64,000 nucleotides of DNA, taken from assembly GCA_920105625.2 (NCBI GenBank), contig OV050032.1, positions 133,343,897 to 133,407,896 of the forward strand, in the 5' to 3' direction. The stretch's first letter is position 1. Each line of letters starts with the position of its first letter. Positions 21,968 through 32,555 of the stretch are shown one piece after another. The notes under the pieces were generated by a model. That model was not told where the DNA came from, did not search any database, and saw only the letters and a program-made list of their open reading frames with translations. Source of the DNA: Clusia tigrina (Eukaryota; Arthropoda; Insecta; Diptera; Clusiidae). Both the position numbers and the translations under genes were made by a program.

Positions 21968-22295
21968 TAGGGTGGTTTTAAAAAATCGATGTCGGATTTT
22001 TTTTTGGGGGCACCCCCCTAAAATGTTTCATTTTGTTGGATTTTAAGATGGCCAAAGTTTGAGCACAATTGGAAGATGTTAACCCGTGCCACTGGGGCCT
22101 CAAAGTTTCGAAAATCTCGATTTTTTGGCAGTTTGGCGACTTTGCCGACCCATATCTCTGGAACGGCCCCAGTGGCACGTGTTAACATCTTTCCATCGTG
22201 CTCAAACTTTGGCAATCCTAAAATCTAACACAATGAAACATTTTAGGGTGGTGCCCCCAAAAAAAATCCGACATCGATTTTTTAAAACCACCCTA
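21968..22295. mobile_element. Fold-back MITE, 328 bp, TAGGGTGG ends
   Basis: Almost the whole element is an inverted repeat: arms of about 127 bases start TAGGGTGGTTTTAAAAAATC on both strands and match at about 90%, ending in the shared GTGCCACTGGGGCC. The middle is short. No transposase. Flanks differ (CTGGAGAC on the left, ACATATAC on the right), so there is no simple target duplication. Short open frames across it are palindrome shadows. Confidence 0.85.
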
Positions 22296-22301
22296 ACATA
22301 T

Positions 22302-22632
22302 ACGAGTATATATAAAATGCTAATACAATGCAAATTAGTTTAAGCGAGCGCAAATATTAGCGTGCATAATTTTGTGTTTCAGTCATAGAGCGAATGTCGA
22401 GAGGATAAGTCGGAAAGCGTGTGTCAAGTTGTAATTCGAAAAGCGGACATTAAGAGGCTGCATAAGAAAAAATGTAAATGAAATTTTATCGAATGAAATT
22501 TTTTGTGTATAAACGATTTGTTGCTAAAACGTGAATTATTATCTTAATTTTGTTATTTTTCTTGACTAAATATTGAATTGTAACAAACTTGATTAATTAT
22601 CTATTGCTAATCTGTGTTTATTCATTTCCACA
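22302..22632 (+). repeat. 5' LTR of right gypsy copy (5'-clipped)
   Basis: Homologous to 6,982-7,332. Carries GATAAGTCGGAAAGCGTGTG and GAGGCTGCATAAG. Its first bases are replaced by ATATACGAGTATATAT at the MITE boundary. Confidence 0.82.
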
Positions 22633-22645
22633 TGGTGTCAGAAGT
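22633..22645 (+). promoter_or_regulatory. Primer binding site, tRNA-Leu type (right gypsy copy)
   Basis: TGGTGTCAGAAGT follows the LTR end directly, as in the left copy. Confidence 0.75.
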
Positions 22646-22769
22646 TGTTTTAAAATAAAAATCGGCCCAACAAGTTTAAAATAAAAAGTCGACCCAAAAA
22701 AGTTTACAAGAAGGAGAGGACAAATTAATTAATTAAAATTTACTTAAGTCTACTAATGACCTTTCAGCA

Positions 22770-22988
22770 TTGACAACAAAACAGTTACAAGAACTTCTGA
22801 AAAAGAGTGGTTTGCCATACGGTTACCAGCTAAAACGGGACTTAATCGTACGATTACAGGAGCACCAAGAAACCAACAACAGCGTCGAGCAAATAAGCAA
22901 AAAGAGACTATCAGCCATAGACGCCTTTGCTGTAAACTACAGGTTGAGCGGAGATAAACCAACAACAAGATCAACACAAAGACAATGA
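22770..22988 (+). CDS. SAP-like small ORF upstream of gag, right gypsy copy
   Basis: Encodes the same 72-residue peptide as the left copy. The frame is open from a stop at about 22,738 but lacks an ATG; a branch-point-like CTACTAATGAC and CTTTCAG end at 22,767, so an upstream exon may supply the start. The stop TGA overlaps the gag ATG (ATGA at 22,985-22,988), an arrangement that allows termination-reinitiation. Confidence 0.5.
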   Translation: MTTKQLQELLKKSGLPYGYQLKRDLIVRLQEHQETNNSVEQISKKRLSAIDAFAVNYRLSGDKPTTRSTQRQ

Positions 22989-23571
22989 CAAGCGAGGAAG
23001 CAAAATACCCTGTAGGTAACAACAATATAGTGCAAAACAACATCCAACTACGAGATGTGCAGGAGGCGCTGGAAAGGTTTGATGGCGAATCAAGTAGGAA
23101 TATTAGAGAGTGGTTAAACGAAATCCAAAATTTTCCTTCAGTTTGTCGTTGGAACGATGTCCAGAAATTTTTGTGCCGTAGACAGCTGCTGGTTGGGGCA
23201 GCAAAACTAGGAATTGAAGCAGAGAGCGACGTGTCGAGTTGGGAGAGTTTAAAAACCATATTACAAAACGAGTTTATATCCCGTGAGAGCGATAATGTAC
23301 ACAGAATGCTCGAGAAGACTGGCAAGAGAACAGAAGAAACACTATTAGAATACTTATATAAAATGAAAAAAACTTGCATTAGGCGGAAAGGTAGAGCCAC
23401 ACCACCTCATCGCTTATATTATTGCAGGTATACAGGATAAGGCAGCGAACAAAACGATTCTATACCAATCGCGTAGTATTGCAGAGCTTACAAGTAACTT
23501 TAAAGCATACGAAAAATTTAAGACAGATCAAAATGAAGAAAGAAACAAAAACAAACGCTACGACAGTTAGG
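22985..23571 (+). pseudogene. Gag, right gypsy copy (frameshifted)
   Basis: Same gag as 6,045-6,629, but an extra A in the A-run at about 23,365 shifts the frame after KMKK, so the track ends early at 23,440. The remainder to 23,571 is recognisable in the other frame. Few other differences from the left copy. Confidence 0.8.
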
Positions 23572-23585
23572 GTACTAGTGGAAGT

Positions 23586-24391
23586 ATGAGCTGTAAGGGC
23601 GATTTAAGCATCAAAAGCAACGACAAATTTGCGACCAATGTAAATAAGCGATGTAATAACTGTGGGGCAAAATCGCATTGGGCACATGAATGTCCAAACA
23701 AATGCAGTGAATTTGGTCACATCGCACCTAATTGTCCAAAATAGAGAACAAAATCCAGTGAACACCAGAATTATGCGCGGGTTAATAGGGTGAAAATTCT
23801 AGATGTGTCTATAGATGTGAAAATACACGGTGTTAAGTTAAGGGCGATGTTGGATACTGGAAGCGATATTAGCATCATAAGACAGACTGTAACGAATGAG
23901 TTTATAGTTAGACATTTCGATGGTCCTGGTACGGGAGTAGTAGCTTAGTTGTAGCACAAGCAAATCGACACTTGGTTTCGTTAAGCTTGGCACAGAAATA
24001 GAGGGTGAATCGTACGAGCTAAATTATGATATTGTACCCGACAGTTGGATTAGTGAAGATATAATACTAGGCAAAAAATCTTACAGTATGCATCATTCTG
24101 ATCGAAAATGGGAGACTTACGACATATAAATAAAATACTAGCGATGACACATTGATGCTAGCGCAAGTAAATCTCATTAGATATTCTGAGTCGGCTGAAG
24201 AGATAGATGGGTTACATCATATTCGTGCACTTGACATTAAGCAAACTCTACAGAAATTACTTTTATCATACAATCCAAAGAAAGTAGGTACCTCATGTGT
24301 GAAGATGCGGATCTATCTAGAAGATAGCCAATTTTTCAAAAACCACGACGGCTTGCACCCAAAGAGAAGGAGATTGTCAACTCACAAATAG
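23586..24391 (+). pseudogene. Zinc knuckle, protease and spacer, right gypsy copy
   Basis: The knuckle CNNCGAKSHWAHECP is followed by a second knuckle fused to it after loss of about 22 bases relative to the left copy. The protease keeps DTGSDISII (left has DTGTDISII), but a changed segment with a stop lies at 23,943-23,950. The spacer 24,152-24,391 leads to the RT. This region has several substitutions and indels relative to the left copy. Confidence 0.75.
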
Positions 24392-24399
24392 AAGAATGG

Positions 24400-25079
24400 T
24401 TGGAGCAGGGAATAATACAGCCTAGTTCATCGAATTTCGCGAGGCCCATAGTACTGGCGCGTAAGAAGGATGGCACTCATCGGCTCTGTATCGACTATCG
24501 AAAATTAAATTCAAAGGTTATTCGCGATAGATATCCATTGCCAAATATAGAAAAAGTACTGGAAGGTATTTACGAAGCACGAATTTTTACTACACTGGAT
24601 TTGAGGAATGGGTTTTTCCACGTCGATGTGGACGAATCGAGCATGAAATACACATACTTTGTAACCCCGGATGGCCAATTTGAATTTCGGAAGGCACCAT
24701 TTGGTCTTTGCAATTCGCCTGCAGCATTTGAACGATTCATTAATACTATTTTTAAAGATCTGATAAGAGATGGCGTCGTACTTGTTTATATGGACGATTT
24801 AATAATACCCGCGAATAACGAAGCAGATGCTGTCGATAAGTTCAAAAGAGTGTTTCAAGTTAGTGAGGATCATGGTTTGTTGATAAAGTGGGAAAAGTGT
24901 GCATTTTTGGAAAATGCGTTGAGTTTTTGGGCCACGTAATAGAAGATGGAACTATCCGCCCGTCCGAAGCGAAAACAAAAGCGGTCAAGAAATTTCCAAC
25001 GCCCAAGGACATACACGGCGTAATGAGTTTTCTAGGTCTTACTGGATTTTTCCGAAAATTTGTACAAAATTATGCTTAG
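24400..25079 (+). pseudogene. Reverse transcriptase, right gypsy copy
   Basis: Same RT as 4,516-5,195, apparently without any difference, including the frameshift before the thumb and the stop after FVQNYA. The catalytic box is YMDD. A shared set of lesions cannot have been kept by selection for function. Confidence 0.88.
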
Positions 25080-25143
25080 CTGGCGAAACCATTAACCGAC
25101 CTTACCAAATGAGATGTAGCTTTTAGATGCGGCGAAGCCGAAA

Positions 25144-25570
25144 ATGAAGAGTTCATTTTACTTAAAGATCAACTTATTTCGGAACCAAGTACAGAAACTC
25201 TTTAATCAAAAGCTGTCTACACAACTTCCCACATATGCTAGCAAATTCACACTTACGCTACAAAACGACAGCTGCAGAAAGAAATTACCCCAGCTACGAC
25301 CTAGAAGTTTTGGCGATCATAAAAACATTGAAACGACTTAGAATTTATTTGTTGGGTTTAAATTTTGATATCTTTACAGACTGCAAGGCATTTCAGCTGA
25401 CAATGTCGAAGAAGGCACTTAAGAGCAGTGTAGCACATTGGGCTATGCAGATTCAGGTATTTGTTTGCACCGTAAAACATCGATCAGGCATGCGTCACGT
25501 GGATGCATTAAGTCGACCCCCAGTCGTACTAAGAGTTGAAAATGCTATCCTTCAATCCATCAAAAAATAA
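25144..25570 (+). pseudogene. RNase H region, right gypsy copy
   Basis: Counterpart of 4,025-4,451 with the same frame change and motifs (FDIFTDCKAF, MRHVDALSR). I found no difference from the left copy. Confidence 0.82.
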
Positions 25571-25639
25571 CAAGCTACAGATGAGATTTGCCAGGTTATT
25601 ATAAAGCTACTAGAGAGTGGGGAGTATCAGAATTTCCAA

Positions 25640-26740
25640 ATGCGATGCGGTGTGCTCTGTAAATTTGTAGAAGGCGCTTACCTTCTGGTCATACCAAAGT
25701 CAATGAGAAATGAGCTGATCACAAAATTACACGAAAGAGGACATTTAAGTACCAGCAAGGTAGAGGCGATAATCAAACAAGAATATTACGTACCGAATGC
25801 TAGGAAGTATATTGAGAGAGCTATTTCGAATTGCATTGTTAGTATATTGGCAAATCGAAAAGCTGGGAAGCAGGAAGGATTTCTTAATCCAATCGAGAAA
25901 ATCGACGTACACACTTTTCACATGGATCATATCGGGCCATTGCCCTCAACAGCGAAGTCTTACAAGTATTTGTTCGTAATGCATTTACGAAATTTATATC
26001 GATTTTTCTAATAAAGTCTACTACTACGGCAGAGGTGCTAAGCAAGCTGGAAAAGATAAGAGAAATATTTGGAAATCCCTGCCTTATTATATTCGATAAG
26101 GGGCAGCATTCACAGCAGGCGATTTCGCAGAATATTGCAACATTCACAACATCAGTCATCACGCTACAGCCACAGGGGTTCCCAGAGGAAATGGACAGGT
26201 GGAGCTAATGAACAAAATTATTATAGAAATGTTAACAAAATTGTCTCTCGATGACCCGCAGAGATGGTACAAATATGTAAGTCGATTGCAAAATATTATT
26301 AACTCTTCTACTTCCAGGAGTACAAAACGAACGCCATTTGAGCTGCTCTTTGGCACAAAAATGTTTACTCCTGAGGACCTAGAGGTAAGTCGTCAATTTG
26401 AGGAAGCGGTTATTGAAGACTTTGAGCAAGAGAAACAAGAAATGCGCGACGATGCGAAGCAGGAAATCCAGAAAATTGAAGCCGAGAAAATTGAAGCAGA
26501 TCGACAAAAAACGGAAATCAGCAAACATAAAATCGGTGACATAGTCGCTATTCGGCGTACCTAATTTGGAGTTGGGCTTAAACTAGTTCCTAAGTACCTT
26601 GGTCCGTACGAGATTACAAAGGTGAAGCGAAATGATCGATATGAGGTGTGTAAAGTTGGCGGGCAAGATGGACGGAAGCACACCTGAACCGCTGCAGATT
26701 TTATGAAACGATGGAAGCACTATGAAGGCGAGAGTGATGC
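25640..26740 (+). pseudogene. Integrase region, right gypsy copy
   Basis: Counterpart of 2,830-3,955. Pieces at 25,640-26,011 and 26,199-26,564 encode the same peptides. From about 26,618 on, small differences resume (for example ACAAAGGTG versus ACAGGTG). Confidence 0.82.
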
Positions 26741-26778
26741 AGAGTCGTCTGACACATCCGACATTCAGAATGGCCGAA

Positions 26779-27121
26779 TGTAGGAATTATAGACATGTTT
26801 ACCAGTATATATAAAATGCTAATACAATGCAAATTAGTTTAGGCGAGCGCAAATATTAGCGTGCATAATTTTGTGTTTCAGTCGTAAAGCGAATGTCGAG
26901 AGGATATGTCGGTCAAGTTGTAATTCGAAAAGCGGACATTAAGCGGCTGAATAAGAAAAAATGTAAATGAAATTTAATCGAATAAAATTTTTTGTGTATA
27001 AACGATTTGTTGCTAAAACATGAATTATTATCTTAATTTTGTTTTTTTGTTTTTGACTAAATATTAAATTGTAATAAACTTGATTAATTTTTAATTTCTA
27101 ATCTGTGTTTATTCATTTCCA
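26779..27121 (+). repeat. 3' LTR of right gypsy copy
   Basis: The most complete LTR of the four, about 343 bases from TGTAGGAATT to TTTCCA. Contains the 3'-specific variants GATATGTCGGTCAAG and AAGCGGCTGAATAAG. An AATAAA-like AATAAAC word is present near the end. Confidence 0.82.
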
Positions 27122-27145
27122 TACATACGAGTATATACGAGTATA

Positions 27146-28462
27146 ATGGGTTTTCCAAAAAGAGGTGTTATTTTGGTATTCAAAGCAAAATGCCATTTTT
27201 GAGATAAATGATCGGACGTTTATTTCCTAATAAAGAGGAAGGTATGCTGTTAATAAGGAAAGACAACAGTAGCCAAATGGCCACCACGACCACGCTTACA
27301 GGACCATATCCTTTTCATGATATTTTCCATAACCAAATCGCAAAGTGGCTGCCCTATGTCCTCGATAGCTTCACGAATTCTATCTTGGAGGCGTTGAAGC
27401 GACGCTGGGCTGTTTGGCGTAGACCTTCTCTTTCACGTGGCCCCAAAGGAAGAAGTCGCAAGGTGTTAAATCAGAAGATCTCGGTGGCCAATTGTGATCA
27501 CATCTTCGAGAGATAACACGGTCCGGAAACTTTTCCCGTAAAAGAACAATGGTTTCGTTGCTTGTGTGGCACGTAGCGCCGTCTTGTTGAAAGTAAACGC
27601 TATCCAGATCAATACCATCCAATTCCGACCATAAAAAATCATTCATCATCTCTCGATAGCGCAATCCATTCACCGTAACTGTTGATCCAACCTCATTTTC
27701 GAAAAAGTAAGGTCCAATGACCCCGCCGGACCATAAACCGCACCAACCAGTCACACGTTGAGGATGGATAGGCTTCTCAACCATAACTCTTGGGTTTTCC
27801 GAGCCACAGATGCGACAATTTTGCTTGTTGACGTAGCCACCGAGGTGGAAATGGGCCTCATCAGTCAAGATGATTTTTCGATGGAATTCCGGATCATTTT
27901 TATTCATTTCAAGGACCCAATCAGCAAAGACACGACGTTGTTGATGATCGTCCGGCTTGAGTTCTTGTGTTAACTGAACTTTATAAGCCTTAAGAACCAA
28001 GTCTTTATGCAAAATACGGTATAATGACGTTTGTGGAATGCCCAATTCCAAGGAACGACGAGGAATGGACAAACCTGGGTTTTCTTTAACACTTTGGGCT
28101 ACAGCAGCAATATTCTCAGTTATTCTTGAGTGACATGCACGGGTTTTATTCTTCACATCACTAACTTGTCCCAACAGCTCCAATTTTTTCACCAATTTTT
28201 GTATTGCGGTCCGACAAGGTGCTTCACGACGACCCAAAAATGCTTTAGTTTTGCGAACTGTGACTGCAAGATTTTCACCATATTTGTAGTGAATTTTAAT
28301 AATTTCAATGCGTTGTTGAAGCGTTTATCGTTCGTATCGTATCGTTATTTTTAGTAGTGGCGTAGTTTCTACTTGTCAAATGTTAAAGAATAAAAGCTTC
28401 AAAAGAGACAGCCACCGAAATACCGGATGGTTCAAAATAACACCTCTTGTTAGAAAACCCTT
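27146..28462 (-). mobile_element. Rosa-type (DD41D) mariner, nearly complete, 1.3 kb
   Basis: Terminal repeats are recognisable on both sides: (AT)GGGTTTTCCAAAAAGAGGTG at the left and, on the other strand, (AA)GGGTTTTCTAACAAGAGGTG at the right. TA dinucleotides flank both ends (27,144-27,145 and 28,463-28,464). The length of 1,317 bases is normal for mariner. It inserted next to the gypsy 3' LTR on one side and a TA tract on the other. Confidence 0.88.
27220..28320 (-). pseudogene. Rosa-type mariner transposase, two lesions
   Basis: The long open part (27,380-28,237) shows an N-terminal helix-turn-helix region and the catalytic Asp residues in ILTDEAHF, VYFQQDGATCH and SSDLTPCDFFLWG. I count 41 residues between the second and third Asp, the D-D-41-D spacing of rosa-type mariners. 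The codon after MERY-equivalent residues is TAA near the start, and a frameshift at about 27,395 moves the C-terminus (…DLVMENIMKRIW, ending about 27,235) out of frame. Otherwise well preserved. Confidence 0.88.
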
Positions 28463-28468
28463 TATATA

Positions 28469-28543
<75 letters not shown>
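28463..28543. repeat. (TA)n tract
   Basis: About 80 bases of TA-rich repeat between the mariner and the right-arm gene scraps; counterpart of 2,326-2,466. Confidence 0.9.
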
Positions 28544-28547
<4 letters not shown>

Positions 28548-28870
28548 TTATATATTTGTATATATCTTTTGTTTGAGAGTTAATACCGATGAATTAATAC
28601 CCCTCCCTCTTCTATCGAAACTGTTTGTTAATTTTGTCCCTGGCCAACAAAATTGATATCCTGGTAAGTGTAGTTCAATTAGCAGAGAATTGATCGCTAC
28701 GCTAAGCCTATCATATTGCTGATGCTTGCCCTTCTGCCAATGCAACGCTCCCACGATTCGGTGGTGCACCGGATGCTCGTGCAGGGCGGCGTAGAAATGG
28801 TGTCAGCATAATTCGTATTGGTGTGAAAGCTCAGGTATGCGGGTAGGCTGGCATATTAACTGGAGTATTA
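28548..28870 (-). pseudogene. Phospholipase A2-like remnant, right copy
   Basis: Encodes [20 protein letters not shown] on the minus strand. Compared with the left copy it lacks the 140-base insert, so the upstream peptide is continuous here. The YxFCxPGT pattern is that of the calcium-binding loop in parvovirus/Polinton-type PLA2-like domains, with Trp in place of the first Gly. The catalytic half is absent. Confidence 0.45.
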
Positions 28871-29248
28871 GGTAACGTGTTAACTTATATATACTCGTAT
28901 ATATATAAACATATATATGCATTAGTTGGAAAAATGCGTTTAGTCAAACAAGATGAAAAAATTATTGTTAGGAATATTGAGTTTCCAACCAAAAATTGTT
29001 TTGAAGTCAAACATAGTTGACTTTCACCGAATTTCATTAGAGCTTTAATAGTTGGCCTCTGAAATTGTGGAAAGACTATGTCATGATAAGATTAATAGAA
29101 ATTTCTAATGGTCGTAAATTTGAGAACGTGTATCGATATTCAAAGTTTTATATCAATCAAAATTTGTTTATTTAAAGAAATTATTAGAGACGATGAAAAG
29201 TATAGGATTCTGTATATTTCTTGAAAATGATGATGTTTTACCAGTGGA

Positions 29249-32181
29249 GAATGCAAAGCGTAAAAGTATTAATATATTTGATGATGTTGCTTATTTTATT
29301 TATTATTAATTTACTTTCACCTTGGGACATTAAGGCAAAACCTTGTAAGATTGTCCCAATAACATGAAATGATACATTTAGTACAATAATCCGGACATAA
29401 TTATCCTTATAGTATAAAATACAATAGCTCGCAGAGTACAAAAACAGAACATTACAATATGACTTTCAACAATTCATCTTTCAATTCAGCAATACAATAC
29501 AGCTTTGAATCAATAAAAATGTACAGCTTTAAATTTGCTATTAGTCACAAAATAATACATACATATAAACAGTGTACGTTACACACAATCCATAGCGCAA
29601 CCCAATTCAGCTCATAAATTCATTGCCGCTGGAAGTGTTTATTAAGCTCAATTTTGAATAGATTAGCATTGCCAATACCTTGAATCCGTAGAGGCTGTGA
29701 ATTCCAAAGTCTCACAGCATTAACGAAAAATTGACGATCAGATATAAGTGAGGAATGTCTTAACGGGACAAGCCGATTAGAACGGACAGAGCGAGTAAAT
29801 TTAAGGCGCCTAAACAAATATGGAGGCTCCTGAGTGCAAATAATCTTACGCCACAATAGAATATTTCGAGTGTCAAGAAGCTGATCGAATGTGATGTGAA
29901 AAAGTTCTATTGCGCGCCCAGACACATGATCTTCGACTTAAACCATAAATGTACCTCGTTATAGTGTTAAATAACACATTGAGTTTTCGCTTACTTACTG
30001 CATCTCAATTCCCAAATATTTCACAACCATACAACATAGTTAGGAGAAGGTAGGACTTGGCTAGTATCAATCTAATCCTGAAAGTAGTAAAATATTGCGT
30101 AGCCCATAGGGATCGTAGCATACCATAGACTTTACAAACCGTTACTGCAATATGATTATTCCACGATAGAGCACCATCAAATATGACCCCCAAATTTTTA
30201 ATCACATTTACATAATTAATTGCCGATGAATGCATAAATATCCCAGGGAGGCCCGCGGTTACGATGTGTTTCTTGTAGATCACCAAGCACTTAGATTTAG
30301 CCGGATTAAGACACAAACCATTCCTTCCTGCCCATACATATATATTATTCTGGTCTTTATTAATTTTGGTGACACAATCGGCAACTTCGTTCGGTGTACA
30401 ACTGATGTAAATTTGAACATCATCAGCATACATTTGAATATTACAATATTGTAAGACAGTCGGCAGGTCATTTATGTATATGCAAAAGAGAAGTGGACCC
30501 AAAATGGAGCCCTGTGGCACACCTCGAGCCACAGAATGAAAATTAGATGCCACAACAGTACTGCTACACGGTTGGTAAACCGCCTGTGTTCTATCTGTGA
30601 GGTACGATTTTAATAATATTACCGCAGTGAGTGAAAAGTTATACATTTTCGATAGTTTTGTACATAAAATATTATGGTTAACACAGTCAAACGCTTTAGA
30701 ATGGTCCAACAGTGTCAAGAAACACATCCTATTAGAGTCAAGTGTCACCCGAATATCTTCCACTACATCAATTAGGGCCGTTATGCAGCTCCGCTTTGGT
30801 GTAAAACCATTCGACTTTACACTTTAAAAACACTCCAACACATCCGACTCCTCTACACCACCAAAACCAAACATACACTCAGAAGACACAAGACATATTC
30901 CCATGCACTGGTTCGATCGGGAGGTTAACAAACCTCTGATTCAGCGCGTTAAGATCAGAATCAATATTTGGAAGTGCACCGCTCTTCCCCAAGCCAATGC
31001 CCCGAATATGTCTCCACGTCTGATTGCTACTTACAGCATTAGAGAATTTACCCTCATAATATTTACATTTAGCAATCCTAGCCTCCTTTATGACCTGTCT
31101 TCTAAAGTTTCTATGTGTTTCGTGAAAAATAGGTATCTTGTAACGTTTCCATCGTTTATATGCTGCGTCACGTAAGTCTATTAATGTCTTTATTTTATTG
31201 TTAAACCAAGGCCGCACTCCATGGCGTATAGAGAGCACTTTTTCCGGAACAAATTCATCCAAAAGTTGCTTAATATTAGAATGCAGGTACTCCACTTTGT
31301 CATTTATTGAGGTCATCAACAGGATTGAATCCCAATCGACACTGTCGAGCTTAGTTCATAAATGTTGGTAGTCAATATTATTGAAGTCAGGATAACTTAT
31401 AATATTTGGCGTAATTTTAAGTTTAAAATCAATTGTCAGAAAAATTAAGACATGTTTAGAGAAACAAGTGGCTGAGAGCTGTTCATACAGTTTAACCTTC
31501 CCGCTATCGTCAACAAAATATAAATCCAACAGTGAACTGTTAGTTTTTGTAAAATTAGTCGGTGACAATAAATTTACCGAAACCAAACCCAATGCAGACA
31601 TTTCAGATATCAATCCATTCTCAATCAAGACATTGCTGTTGAAGTCCCCTGCCACCACAATACTTTGAAAATTCAACGAGATCCCCCGAAGATGGTCTAG
31701 AAACAATTGCATATCAATTCTACGATTCGGTCTATAAACACAACCAACAAGAATTATGGGAAACAAAATAATATCATAAGTTTGCATGCGGAGACATAAA
31801 AATATAGATAGTTTTTACTTATGTCAATCATATACACATAATCCCAAACATTTAATAAGTGATAATTCGTTGTTATGTTTCGACAGGATGAAATAAATTT
31901 GAAGCATATATACAATGATAATGTTTGTGCTGATATGAGTTGGATGAATTTCACAAAAATGTATATTCTAGGAATAAATAAATATAGCTTTCTAGTCATC
32001 AGTAAAGATGATCCTTTACATTGCTTCGTTATAGTAAAAGGGTTGAATTTATATACAACTATCCAATAAATATCCATCCCTGATATCATATATCATACTT
32101 AATACTCTGAAATGCAACCCTTCATTATATTACTTTTAATTGCTATTTTTATGTAACTCCGTTTTGCAATAAGCTTTAATA
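29249..32181 (-). mobile_element. CR1/L2-group non-LTR retrotransposon, 5'-truncated, with 400 bp of extra sequence
   Basis: Inferred from the empty site in the left arm (CCAGTGGA followed by CTTTTAATAA). Coding runs on the minus strand from about 31,790 to 29,620. No target duplication is obvious. The 31,800-32,181 part is not recognised; it holds a plus-strand open frame (31,875-32,069) of unknown meaning. Confidence 0.75.
29620..31787 (-). pseudogene. Endonuclease-RT polyprotein of CR1/L2-type element, broken
   Basis: Piece 31,356-31,787 is the endonuclease C-terminal half (VGCVYRPN, VVAGDFNSNV). Piece 30,879-31,319 is the linker with RPWFNNKIKTLIDLRDAAYK. Piece 30,005-30,763 is RT: LLDHSKAFDCVNHNIL, ARGVPQGSILGPLLFCIYIN and YADDVQIY as catalytic box. 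Piece 29,620-29,925 is the C-terminal domain (RSNRLVPLRHSS, AVRLWNSQP) typical of CR1/L2 relatives. The final His motif of the endonuclease is lost or altered. Three breaks in frame. Confidence 0.82.
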
Positions 32182-32555
32182 CTTTTAATAAATCAGTTGA
32201 CATTGAAGTCTCCAAGTTTATCATTTGATATATTCTTTCATAAATGAAGACACATGGATTATTATATGTTTAGCATAAATGAAGACACATGGATTATTAT
32301 ATGTTATGTCAACACTTAACAAGGGTGATAGCTGAAAAAGCCAGCAAGGAAAATGAATGAAAAAGTTTTGCAAGATATTATAAAGGTCAGAAGCGTAAAA
32401 GGAAAAAAATTCAAAAGTATTCGGTTAGGAGGAGCAGAAGATACATACCTATTAACCTATTACCAAACCACTGAATGAATTAATTGAAAAGATTGAAAGA
32501 GAAAGAGCGCCAACGATATGCAACACGTGTGTTGCTAACTTATATATATATATAT

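Larger units (their letters stand above)
22302..27121 (+). mobile_element. Ty3/gypsy LTR retrotransposon, right copy, defective
   Basis: The plus-strand counterpart of 2,552-7,332. For most of the pol region the left and right coordinates sum to 29,595, so there is no net indel there. Its 5' LTR is clipped against the MITE and its 3' LTR ends next to mariner. Coding is broken at the same places as the left copy in RT-integrase, plus private lesions in gag, the zinc knuckle and the protease. Confidence 0.88.
28880..32497 (+). pseudogene. Decayed gene scraps, right arm, split by a retrotransposon
   Basis: Two blocks, 28,880-29,248 and 32,182-32,497, match the left-arm scraps at about 1,150-1,860 in reverse orientation. 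The left arm gives the uninterrupted order, so the 2.9 kb between the blocks is an insertion private to this side. Similarity ends at 32,497, while the left arm continues to about 720. Confidence 0.6.

Noticed and set aside
21978..22343. Overlapping open frames on both strands of the MITE
   Set aside because: They are shadows of a near-perfect palindrome, with no domain and no upstream signals.
31875..32069. A 64-codon plus-strand frame next to the CR1/L2-type element
   Set aside because: No recognisable domain; it lies in an AT-rich unassigned stretch and could be chance.
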